From Pseudomonas sp. LS1212 (GTDB taxonomy: Bacteria; Pseudomonadota; Gammaproteobacteria; Pseudomonadales; Pseudomonadaceae): 64,000 bases of DNA. The stretch covers positions 4,912,001 through 4,976,000 of the forward strand of contig NZ_CP102951.1 in assembly GCF_024741815.1 (NCBI RefSeq). The letters run 5' to 3'. Below, piece by piece: positions 6,999-16,286 of this stretch. Position numbers and translations under genes: made by a program. Positions within the stretch are counted from its first letter, which is position 1. Every line of letters begins with the position of its first letter. A model generated the notes under the pieces. That model had not been told where the DNA came from, made no database searches, and was given only the letters and a program-made list of their open reading frames with translations.

Positions 6999-9437
6999 TC
7001 AGGAAGGCTTGACCTCGGCCAGGGCCTCCTCGGCGTGCTCTTTTTCCGCCTCCTTGAGGTCCTCTTCGCTGACCAACTCGGCAATGACCCGCAAGCGCTC
7101 GACCACCCGCGCGTTGACGCTGCCCTCCGGGAACTGGCCGTCGGCATCCGGCTCACCGGCAGGTTCACCCACCAGCAGGCTCAAGGCCTCGTCGGCCTGA
7201 CGCACGGCATACACATGGAATTGCCCGGCGCGCACGGCCTGCAGGACCCGTTCGTCGAGCATCAACGTCGCGACGTTGGCATGGGGAATGATCGCCCCCT
7301 GCTCCCCGGTCAGGCCGCGTGCCTCACAAAGTCGGAAGAAACCTTCGATCTTCTCGTTGACCCCGCCTACTGCCTGGACCTCACCAAACTGGTTGATCGA
7401 GCCGGTGATCGCGAAGCACTGCTTGAGCGGCGTTTTCGACAGGGCCGAGATCAACGTGCAGGCCTCACCGAGCGAGGCGCTGTCGCCGTCCACGTAACCG
7501 TAGGACTGCTCCAGGGCGATGCTCGCCGAAATCGCCAGCGGAAACTCCTGGGCATAGCGACTGCCCAGGTAGCCGGTGAGGATCATTACGCCCTTGGAGT
7601 GAATCGGCTGCCCCAGGTTGACCTCGCGCTCGATGTCGACGATGCCACTGCCACCGGGGTAGACCGTTGCGGAAATTCGCGCCGGAATACCAAACGCCGA
7701 ATCGCCGACTTCCAGTACGGTCAACCCGTTGCACTTGCCCACCGCGGCACCCTCGGTATCGATCAGGATGATGCCGGCCAGCATGTCATCGAGAATCCGC
7801 GCCGAGACCCGGCCGGTTCGGGTGGCCTTGGCCTTGAGCGCACGCTCGATATGCCCGGCGTCGGTCTTCGTGTCGTTGGCCAGGTGGCGAATGAAATCTG
7901 CCTCGCTGACCAGCTGGAACAGATCGCCGATACGGGCCGAGAGCCGCCCCTGGTGCTCGGCCAGGCGCGCACTGTAGGTCGCCAGCCTCGCCACGGCATC
8001 GGCCGTCAGGGGTGCCATGCCTTCTTCGGACGTGCGGGTCTTGAGCAATTGGGCGAACTGCTCGAGGCTTTCATCGACCATCGGAATGTCTTCATCGAAG
8101 TCCACCAGCACCCGGAACATCTCCTGGAAGTCCGGATCGTGGTCCTGCAGTGCGTAGTACAGCTGCCGCGCGCCGATGATGACCACCTTGACCTGCAGGG
8201 GAATCATCTGCGGCGTCAGGGTCACGGTCGCCAAGCGACCGAACTCGCCCAGCGGCGACTCCATCTTCAGCTTGCGCGACTGCAAGGCGCGCTTGAGTGC
8301 ATCCCAGACGAAGGGCTCGCTGAGCATTTTTTCGGCTTCAAGGATCAGGAAACCGCCATTGGCCCGGTGGAAGGCGCCAGGGCGCAGCTGCCGGTAAGTG
8401 GTGTAGAGCGCGCCCTGGTCAGTGCTGTACTCGATGCGGCCAAACAGGTTGTCGTAGGTCGGGTGCGGCTCGAACACTACCGGTGCACCACCGCTGACAT
8501 GGTGGCCCACCACCAGGCTCGGGGCATATTGCTCTTCGAGGAGCTTGCGCGCCTGGGCGTCAGTCTTGGCATCGTCGACCAACTGTTCGACCACCGTGCG
8601 GAGCAGATTGACCTGCATTGCTTGCAGGTAGGCGCAGACGGCCGCGTTTTCGGCGTATTTTTCCGAAAGCGGGGCCAACAGCGGCTGCAGCGCCAGCGTG
8701 ATGGTTTCCTCGTTCAAATGACGCAGCTGGTTGCTCGACTCACGCTTCCACTGCGGCAGGCTGGCCAACTCTTCGTTGAGCCGCTCTTCGAGCACGGAGA
8801 TATCGTTGTGAAAGCGGTCGCGGTCGGCCTCGGGCAGTTGCGCGAACTCAGCCTCGTCCAGCGCCTTGCCGTCAGCCATGGGGGTGAAGGCAATGTTGCT
8901 GCTGTCACGGTAGAGGGCGACATCCTTTTCCAGCGACAAGCGCTCGATCACATCCAGTGCACGGTCATAACGCTGATTGAAGGCGCGGTCGATGGCGCTT
9001 TTCTTCTGTTGATAGGACGGGTGCTCGAACGCTGCCGGGAAGGTTGCCAGCAAGTTGTCGATCAGGCCGCCGATATCGCTGATGAATGCTCCGGCACTGC
9101 CGGGCGGCAGCTCCAGCGCACGCGGCTCGCGGGGTTCATCGTAATTGTTGACGTAGACCCAGTCCGACGGGGTCCGCAGGCGCTTGCCTTCGGCCTTGAG
9201 ATAGCGTTTGACGAACGAAAAGCGACCCGTACCGGGCTCACCCATGACAAAGACATTGTACCCGGGACGGGGCATGGCGACGCCGAACTGCAAGGCTTCG
9301 ACTGCACGTTCCTGGCCAAGCACACCGCGAAAAGGCTCCAGATCATTGGTGGTGGAAAAAGCAAACTGTTCAGCGGAAAACGGACGGGTCAGCGCTTCAG
9401 GCGCAAGACGCAGGCTGGCAGCGACAGGATCGGGCAT
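6999..9437 (-). CDS. Lon-like ATP-dependent protease (YcbZ/LonH-type)
   Basis: 812 residues, a soluble Lon-family protease lacking the classical Lon N-domain. An AAA-like module starts with GQERAVEALQFG and the P-loop region GEPGTGR (66-72), in which the usual Lys is Arg. The C-terminal S16 protease domain carries the Ser-Lys dyad: Ser653 in DGDSAS and Lys696 in GGVNEKIEGFF, 43 residues apart exactly as in E. coli Lon. Homologues in Pseudomonas are linked to heat and aminoglycoside stress. It is monocistronic, with about 280 bases of promoter region upstream. Confidence 0.92.
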   Translation of the reverse strand: MPDPVAASLRLAPEALTRPFSAEQFAFSTTNDLEPFRGVLGQERAVEALQFGVAMPRPGYNVFVMGEPGTGRFSFVKRYLKAEGKRLRTPSDWVYVNNYDEPREPRALELPPGSAGAFISDIGGLIDNLLATFPAAFEHPSYQQKKSAIDRAFNQRYDRALDVIERLSLEKDVALYRDSSNIAFTPMADGKALDEAEFAQLPEADRDRFHNDISVLEERLNEELASLPQWKRESSNQLRHLNEETITLALQPLLAPLSEKYAENAAVCAYLQAMQVNLLRTVVEQLVDDAKTDAQARKLLEEQYAPSLVVGHHVSGGAPVVFEPHPTYDNLFGRIEYSTDQGALYTTYRQLRPGAFHRANGGFLILEAEKMLSEPFVWDALKRALQSRKLKMESPLGEFGRLATVTLTPQMIPLQVKVVIIGARQLYYALQDHDPDFQEMFRVLVDFDEDIPMVDESLEQFAQLLKTRTSEEGMAPLTADAVARLATYSARLAEHQGRLSARIGDLFQLVSEADFIRHLANDTKTDAGHIERALKAKATRTGRVSARILDDMLAGIILIDTEGAAVGKCNGLTVLEVGDSAFGIPARISATVYPGGSGIVDIEREVNLGQPIHSKGVMILTGYLGSRYAQEFPLAISASIALEQSYGYVDGDSASLGEACTLISALSKTPLKQCFAITGSINQFGEVQAVGGVNEKIEGFFRLCEARGLTGEQGAIIPHANVATLMLDERVLQAVRAGQFHVYAVRQADEALSLLVGEPAGEPDADGQFPEGSVNARVVERLRVIAELVSEEDLKEAEKEHAEEALAEVKPS

Positions 9438-9716
9438 CGGGCATCCTTACTTCAGGCGGGGCAGATGGAGGCATTCTGGCGCCGCGTACGCCTGACTGGC
9501 AAGGCGCAAAGCATGATTGATGCAACAAGTCGGGTAATGCTTATAAGCCGATAATTTCAAGCAATCTTTTGCAATTAATAACGAAACAAAAAGATCGTGC
9601 CTAAACTCCAAACTGCGCGGCTGGGTGAATAACCGACCCGCTCTGGCGCAGACCTCTCCACGGAGCGCCAGTTAACCCTGACCCTTTGGTTTGCACATTC
9701 TAAAGAGAACAAAGCT

Positions 9717-10205
9717 ATGAAACGGATTCTTCTGGGTACTCTGTTCACCGCGGTCTCGATCAATGCCATGGCCCAGGCGCCCGGTGGACCGGACTGCGGT
9801 TGGGGCAACTTGCTGTTCGAAGGCCAGCGTGGCACCCCGGCTCACTTCCTTGCATCCACAACCAACGGTACCTCCGGCAACGCAACATTCGGCATGACCT
9901 CAGGCACCAACGGCTGTTCGACCACTGCCGCGTTGACCTACGGCGGCAAATCCTGGATTGCCATGAACGGCATGATGAACGAGCTTTCCGAAGACATGGC
10001 CAAGGGCCAGGGCGAAGCGCTGACAACCTATGCCGTCGTGCTGGGCGTGGCACCGGAAGATCGCGCGCATTTCGCCGCGGTCACCCACCAGCACTTCCAG
10101 GAAATCTTCAAAAGCGCCGATACCACTGCCGAGGATGTTCACACCAACACCATGGCCGTGCTGAAAAGCGACCCGCGTCTGGCCAAATACGCAACCCAGG
10201 CTTAA
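9717..10205 (+). CDS. DUF3015 family periplasmic protein
   Basis: 162 residues with a cleavable signal peptide (MKRILLGTLFTAVSINAMAQ, probable cut after AMA or AQA). The mature part starts GGPDCGWGNLLFEGQRG and contains two cysteines that could pair (PDCGWG and NGCSTT). This is the DUF3015 family; the function is unknown. It stands before a DUF4105 gene on the same strand, with a GC-rich hairpin (10216-10235) between them, so the two may form an envelope unit in which the hairpin tunes the second gene. Confidence 0.88.
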   Translation: MKRILLGTLFTAVSINAMAQAPGGPDCGWGNLLFEGQRGTPAHFLASTTNGTSGNATFGMTSGTNGCSTTAALTYGGKSWIAMNGMMNELSEDMAKGQGEALTTYAVVLGVAPEDRAHFAAVTHQHFQEIFKSADTTAEDVHTNTMAVLKSDPRLAKYATQA

Positions 10206-10215
10206 GCTCGACCCA

Positions 10216-10237
10216 CCCGCCCCTGCCGGGGCGGGAT
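10216..10237 (+). terminator. GC hairpin between the DUF3015 and DUF4105 genes
   Basis: CCCGCCCC-TGCC-GGGGCGGG is a perfect 8-bp stem 10 bases after the DUF3015 stop codon, followed by ATTTG. The weak U tract suggests attenuation rather than full termination. Confidence 0.5.
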
Positions 10238-10293
10238 TTGCCTGGCAACACCGCTCGGACCTGCTCGCCACTTCATTGACCTAGTTGCCGAAC

Positions 10294-12147
10294 ATGCTTA
10301 AACGCCTTGCCTATCTGGCGCTCTGTGCCTGCGCCCCGCTTCATGCTGCCCCTCATGTCGACAACTCGCGTTTACAGCAACTGGCCGATTCACCCTACTG
10401 GATCTCCCTGGGCCACTACGAAACCGGCAAGCTCGGTGGCTGGCGCAGCTATGTCAATGACCCGAAGTTCTTTCTCGCAGCCGACGGCGCGCAACATCCC
10501 CGCGAAGAACTGAGCGCCACCCTGGAAGCGCTCTATGCCCCGGCCAGCCTCGGCGACCAGCATGCCCAATGCGTCTATCCGGCACGAACCCGCTGGCTGC
10601 GCGAACAATTGCAGCTGAGCGACCTGCCAGCGGTGGACTGCCAGGCCTTCAGCCAGTGGTACAAGGATGTTTCCCCGCACAGTGCAGTGATGATTTTCCC
10701 GGCGGCCTATCTCAACAGCCCCTCGTCGATGTTCGGCCATACCCTGCTGCGCATCGACCAGGCCGATGTGCAGCGCGACAACACCGCACTGCTCAGCTAC
10801 GCGATCAACTTCGGCGCCTACATCGAAGGTAACGACAACAGCATCCTCTACGCCTGGAAAGGCCTGATGGGCGGCTACCCGGGCCTGTTCGCGCTTGTGC
10901 CCTACCAGGAGAAACTTTCGGAATACCGTAGCCTGGAAAACCGTGACCTGTGGGAATACCGCCTGAACCTCACACCTGAGGAAACCGGGCGGATGGTCGA
11001 GCACATCTGGGAACTCAAGCAGATCAGCTTCGACTACTTTTTCTTCGACGAAAACTGCTCCTACCGTTTGCTCGAGTTACTGCAAGTGGCACGCCCCGGC
11101 TTGGACCTGACCTCACAGTTCCAGCTCACGGCAATCCCGACCGACACCGTCAAGGCGGTGAAGCAATCGGGCCTGGTGGAGAAAATCGATTACCGCCCTT
11201 CCCGAGAGCGCGAACTGCTCAGCCGTGCCGAGCCCCTGAGCGACGGCGAGCAGGCCTGGGTTTTGAACCTCAGCGCCGACACCCCGCTATTGCAGTCGCC
11301 CGCCTTTACCGCCCTGTCCGCCGAGCGCCGTGCCTTGATCCAGGATGCTGCCTATCGCCTGGAGCGCTACCGCGCCAATGGCCAGGAGCGCGATCCGGCA
11401 CGCAGCCAGCGCAGCTTCGAGCTGCTGCGCGCAATCAACAAGAATCCGCCACCGCCCTTGCAGATCGAACCGCCTGGCCTGCCCGAAGACGGCCATGAAT
11501 CGCGCACCTGGCAACTGGGCATCGGTACTCGGGATGACCGCGCCTTCGCCGAGTACGGGCTGCGCATGGCCTATCACGACCTCAATGACAACGCTTACGG
11601 GTTTCCACTGGGAGCGCAGATCGAGATCCTGCAACTCAAGCTTCGCCAATACGAAGGCAACGACTGGCAGGTCCAGCAGCTCGACCTGGCGACCATCCGC
11701 TCGCTGACGCCGCGCAACGATCTGTTGAAGCCCTGGTCCTGGCAGGTGACCGGCGGCCTGGAACGGGTACCAGGCAAGCACGACGATGAAAACCTGGTCG
11801 CCCACGTCAACGGCGGCGCCGGCGGCACCTGGAAGCTGGCTGATGAACTGCTCGGGTTTGCCCTCGGCACTGCAAGGATCGAACATAACAATGATTTCGC
11901 CGCCTTCATTGCCCCGGCCGCCGGCTTCAATACCGGCCTGCTTTGGCGCAATGCACTGGGCAACCTGAGCCTGGAAGCCAAGGGTGACTACTTCAGCAAC
12001 GGCGAAGTGCGACGCAGCCTGAGCCTCAACCAACAGTGGGAACTGGCGTCGAACCTGGGTCTGCGCCTGAGCGCAGAGCGTGAGTTCAGCCAACTGACCT
12101 CACCGATCAACGAGGTGATGCTGGAGCTCAAGTGGTACTACTATTGA
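10294..12147 (+). CDS. DUF4105 envelope protein
   Basis: 617 residues. A signal peptide (MLKRLAYLALCACAPLHA) is followed by the DUF4105 (Lnb-type) domain with SVMFGHTLLRID-like and FFFDENCSYRLLELL segments. That domain has conserved His/Cys residues reminiscent of a papain-like fold. The C-terminal third ends in alternating beta strands (LELKWYYY terminus) and could be an outer-membrane or beta-rich part. The ATG at 10294 gives a normal signal peptide; a TTG three codons upstream is possible. Function unknown, but it is conserved next to the DUF3015 gene. Confidence 0.85.
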   Translation: MLKRLAYLALCACAPLHAAPHVDNSRLQQLADSPYWISLGHYETGKLGGWRSYVNDPKFFLAADGAQHPREELSATLEALYAPASLGDQHAQCVYPARTRWLREQLQLSDLPAVDCQAFSQWYKDVSPHSAVMIFPAAYLNSPSSMFGHTLLRIDQADVQRDNTALLSYAINFGAYIEGNDNSILYAWKGLMGGYPGLFALVPYQEKLSEYRSLENRDLWEYRLNLTPEETGRMVEHIWELKQISFDYFFFDENCSYRLLELLQVARPGLDLTSQFQLTAIPTDTVKAVKQSGLVEKIDYRPSRERELLSRAEPLSDGEQAWVLNLSADTPLLQSPAFTALSAERRALIQDAAYRLERYRANGQERDPARSQRSFELLRAINKNPPPPLQIEPPGLPEDGHESRTWQLGIGTRDDRAFAEYGLRMAYHDLNDNAYGFPLGAQIEILQLKLRQYEGNDWQVQQLDLATIRSLTPRNDLLKPWSWQVTGGLERVPGKHDDENLVAHVNGGAGGTWKLADELLGFALGTARIEHNNDFAAFIAPAAGFNTGLLWRNALGNLSLEAKGDYFSNGEVRRSLSLNQQWELASNLGLRLSAEREFSQLTSPINEVMLELKWYYY

Positions 12148-12201
12148 ATGAAACTTAAAGCCTGTCAGCATGGCCAAAACCTCCATGAACGGAGAATTGT
12201 C

Positions 12202-12696
12202 ATGAGCCGTGCTTTCGTCAATGAAGAACTGGCTGCCGACCAGGCCGACCCACCGGTGGAACGGCACATCAGCGATCAACCCAATTACGTCACTGCCGAG
12301 GGCCTGGCCCAACTGCAGGCGCGCGTCGCGCAGTTGCATGCACAACACAATGAACAGGTTGAACGGGGCGAACAGGGCGACAAGCAACGCCTGGCCGACA
12401 TCGACCGTGACCTGCGCTACTTCAATCAGCGCTTGCAAAGCGCGCAGGTGGTCGCGCCGGCGACGTCCAACGAAAAGATCCAGATCGGCAGTTGGGTCAC
12501 TTACGCCGACGACAGCGGCGTCGAGCGCAGGGTGCAGCTGGTCGGGGAAGACCAGGCTGACGCCAGTGGCGGCCTGATCAACTGGGCCTCGCCTTTGGGC
12601 CGCGCACTGTTGGGGGCCAGCCCCGGCGATGAGGTGCTATGGAAGCGCCCTGCCGGCGATCAACTGATTGAAGTGATCGCCGTGGGTCCTGAATGA
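12202..12696 (+). CDS. GreA/GreB-family transcription elongation factor
   Basis: 164 residues. The N-terminal half is charged and helical (TAEGLAQLQARVAQLHAQH and DIDRDLRYFNQRLQSA), fitting the Gre coiled coil that enters the RNA-polymerase secondary channel. The C-terminal half (IGSWVTYADDSGVERRVQLVG to SPLGRALLGASPGDEVLW) is the Gre FKBP-like domain. The extended N-terminus (ISDQPNYVTAEG) resembles GreB-like proteins. GGAG stands 7 bases before the start. It ends one base before the convergent gdhA, with no terminator between. Confidence 0.88.
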   Translation: MSRAFVNEELAADQADPPVERHISDQPNYVTAEGLAQLQARVAQLHAQHNEQVERGEQGDKQRLADIDRDLRYFNQRLQSAQVVAPATSNEKIQIGSWVTYADDSGVERRVQLVGEDQADASGGLINWASPLGRALLGASPGDEVLWKRPAGDQLIEVIAVGPE

Positions 12697-12697
12697 C

Positions 12698-14035
<1,338 letters not shown>

Positions 14036-14121
14036 GGACGGGTCTCGGCAAATTATTGTCGTAAGGGAAATTTTGCCGGAACTTTAGCAATTCGAATCGC
14101 ACTATGACAGTGCGAAGTGTC

Positions 14122-14163
14122 GCATTTGTGAAATTAAATGGTGCATTTGTATAAATGTATACA
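14122..14163 (-). promoter_or_regulatory. Repeat-rich probable operator upstream of gdhA
   Basis: GCATTTGT occurs twice, at 14122-14129 and 14143-14150, exactly 21 bases apart (two helical turns). The second copy overlaps the perfect inverted repeat TGTATA-AATG-TATACA (14148-14163). The stretch is A/T-rich and lies about 90-130 bases upstream of the gdhA start. The binding protein is unknown. Confidence 0.45.
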
Positions 14164-14176
14164 CTCTGATCACACG

Positions 14177-14285
14177 CCCCTGTAGCCGCTGCCGCAGGCT
14201 GCGCTCGCGTGCGAAGCAGGCGTAGATCGGCCAAAACCGGAGGTCCTGCGGACCTCAGCGCAGCCTGCGGCAGCGGCTACAGGGG
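14177..14285. repeat. REPIN with 29-bp arms and an inner hairpin
   Basis: Arms 14177-14205 and 14257-14285 (type TGTAGCCGCTGCCGCAGGCT) are perfect reverse complements. A second hairpin, GAGGTCC-TGC-GGACCTC (14240-14256), is nested between them. It fills most of the 313-base gap between gdhA and ettA; the rest holds the gdhA operator and the ettA terminator. Confidence 0.85.
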
Positions 14286-14303
14286 GAGTTTCGCGCAAAC
14301 AAA

Positions 14304-14326
14304 AACGGAGCCCAAAGGCCCCGTTT
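14304..14326 (-). terminator. Probable terminator of ettA
   Basis: On the minus strand an ACGGGGCC-TTT-GGGCTCCGT stem with one mismatch is followed by TTTTGTTTG, 23 bases beyond the ettA stop codon. Confidence 0.6.
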
Positions 14327-14348
14327 CAGTGCAAAAAAACCCGAAGGC

Positions 14349-16013
14349 TTATGCCAGTTTCTTGTACCGCACACGGTGTGGCTGCGACGCCGCATCGCCA
14401 AGACGCTGCTTGCGATCGGCTTCGTACTCGGTGTAGTTACCCTCGAAGAACACCGCCTGCGAATCGTCTTCGTAAGCCAGGATGTGCGTTGCCACACGGT
14501 CCAGGAACCACCGATCGTGAGAGATCACAATGGCCGCGCCCGGGAAATCGAGCAAGGCTTCTTCCAGCGAACGCAGGGTTTCGACGTCGAGGTCGTTGGA
14601 CGGTTCGTCGAGCAGCAGGACGTTGCCGCCCTCTTTCAGGGTCAGGGCCAGGTGCAGGCGGCCACGTTCACCACCCGAGAGGTCCTTGACGAATTTCTGC
14701 TGGTCGCCGCCCTTGAAGTTGAAACGGCCAACGTAGGTGCGCGACGGGATCTCGTAGTTGCCGATGCGGATCTGGTCGGAACCGTCGGAAATCTGCTGGA
14801 ATACGGTCTTGCCGCCGTCCAGGTCGTCACGGCTCTGATCAACGCAGGCCAGTTGCACGGTTTCACCGATCTCGATGCTGCCCGAGTCCGGGGTTTCCTT
14901 GCCCATCAGCATGCGGAACAGCGTCGACTTACCGGCACCGTTACCGCCGATCACGCCGACGATGGCGCCTTTAGGCATCGCGAACGACAGGTTGTCGATC
15001 AACACGCGATCGCCATAGCCCTTGGTGACGTTCTTGAACTCGATGACCTTGTCACCCAGGCGTGGACCGGCCGGAATGTAGATCTCGTTGGTTTCGCTGC
15101 GCTTCTGGAATTCCTGCGATTGCATTTCTTCGAAGCGTTGCAGGCGCGCCTTGGACTTGGACTGACGAGCCTTGGCGCCTTTGCGCACCCACTCCAGTTC
15201 GTCCTTCATGGCTTTTTCGTGAGCTGTTTGTTGCTTGGATTCCTGGGCCAGACGAGCGGACTTGGCTTCAAGCCAACCCGAGTAGTTGCCCTCGTAAGGA
15301 ATACCGGCGCCGCGGTCAAGTTCGAGAATCCAGCCGGCGACGTTGTCCAGGAAGTACCGGTCGTGGGTAATTGCAACCACGGTGCCCGGGAAGTCGTGGA
15401 GGAAGTGTTCCAGCCAGGCCACCGAGTCGGCGTCCAGGTGGTTGGTCGGTTCGTCGAGCAGCAGCATGTCCGGGGCCGACAGCAGCAGGCGGCACAGGGC
15501 AACCCGGCGCTTCTCGCCACCGGACAGGTGTTCGACCCTGGCTTCCCAGGCCGGCAGACGCAGCGCATCGGCCGCGACTTCCAGCTGGCGCTCCAGGTTG
15601 TGACCGTCGCTTGCCTGCAGGATGGCCTCGAGCTTGGCCTGCTCGGAAGCCAGCTTGTCGAAGTCGGCATCCGGGTCGGCGTAGGCGGCATAGACTTCGT
15701 CCAGGCGCGCCTGGGCATCCTTGATCACGCTGACCGCCTCTTCGACGACTTCGCGGACCGTCTTGGCCGGATCCAGTTGCGGCTCTTGCGGCAGGTAGCC
15801 GACATTCAGTTCCGGCATCGGCCGGGCTTCGCCGTCGAACTCGGAGTCGACGCCCGCCATGATTTTCAGCAGCGTGGATTTACCCGAACCGTTCAGGCCG
15901 AGTACGCCGATCTTGGCGCCCGGGAAGAAAGACAAGGAGATGTTTTTCAAAATTTCCCGCTTCGGCGGAACAACTTTGCTCAGCCGATGCATGGTGAATA
16001 CGTATTGAGCCAT
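14349..16013 (-). CDS. ettA: Energy-dependent translational throttle protein EttA
   Basis: 554 residues, an ABC-F protein without membrane segments that binds the ribosomal E site and gates the first peptide bond according to ATP/ADP. Two ATP-binding domains are visible: Walker A GLNGSGKST and GGNGAGKST, signatures LSGGEKRR and LSGGERGR, and Walker B LLLDEPTNHLD and LLLDEPSNDLD. The linker between them is charged and coiled (residues about 240-315). The start MAQYVFTMHRLSKVVPPKRE is the family standard at 16013; the frame is open 46 codons further upstream but that part looks non-coding. Confidence 0.96.
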   Translation of the reverse strand: MAQYVFTMHRLSKVVPPKREILKNISLSFFPGAKIGVLGLNGSGKSTLLKIMAGVDSEFDGEARPMPELNVGYLPQEPQLDPAKTVREVVEEAVSVIKDAQARLDEVYAAYADPDADFDKLASEQAKLEAILQASDGHNLERQLEVAADALRLPAWEARVEHLSGGEKRRVALCRLLLSAPDMLLLDEPTNHLDADSVAWLEHFLHDFPGTVVAITHDRYFLDNVAGWILELDRGAGIPYEGNYSGWLEAKSARLAQESKQQTAHEKAMKDELEWVRKGAKARQSKSKARLQRFEEMQSQEFQKRSETNEIYIPAGPRLGDKVIEFKNVTKGYGDRVLIDNLSFAMPKGAIVGVIGGNGAGKSTLFRMLMGKETPDSGSIEIGETVQLACVDQSRDDLDGGKTVFQQISDGSDQIRIGNYEIPSRTYVGRFNFKGGDQQKFVKDLSGGERGRLHLALTLKEGGNVLLLDEPSNDLDVETLRSLEEALLDFPGAAIVISHDRWFLDRVATHILAYEDDSQAVFFEGNYTEYEADRKQRLGDAASQPHRVRYKKLA

Positions 16014-16286
16014 GGAAAACCTAGCGTCAGTGACAGATGAAGAATGCGCGAGACAGGTCCTGGGAGCTGGAGCTCCCGCGTGAAGGGCAAAGCTACCGGA
16101 ATGCGCGGGACAGGGCAAACTGGCCGACGAACTGCGCTGGCACTTTGCCACGCTTCAGGGCATGCTAGCCGCCCTTCGGGCGTCCGGCATCATATAGTGC
16201 GCCATAGCGTTACGCCCAGGGCGCCCCCCCGGCGGCGGCGAACTCGATACTACCTGCCACAGCCAGTCATACCGCAGGATCACAGT

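Noticed and set aside
7035..9554. Plus-strand open frame of 839 codons opposite the Lon-like protease
   Set aside because: Antisense shadow of a GC-rich gene with clear protease motifs on the other strand.
14376..16040. Long plus-strand open frame (554 codons) opposite ettA
   Set aside because: It is the complement of ettA; composition follows from the codon bias of the real gene and no domain is recognisable.
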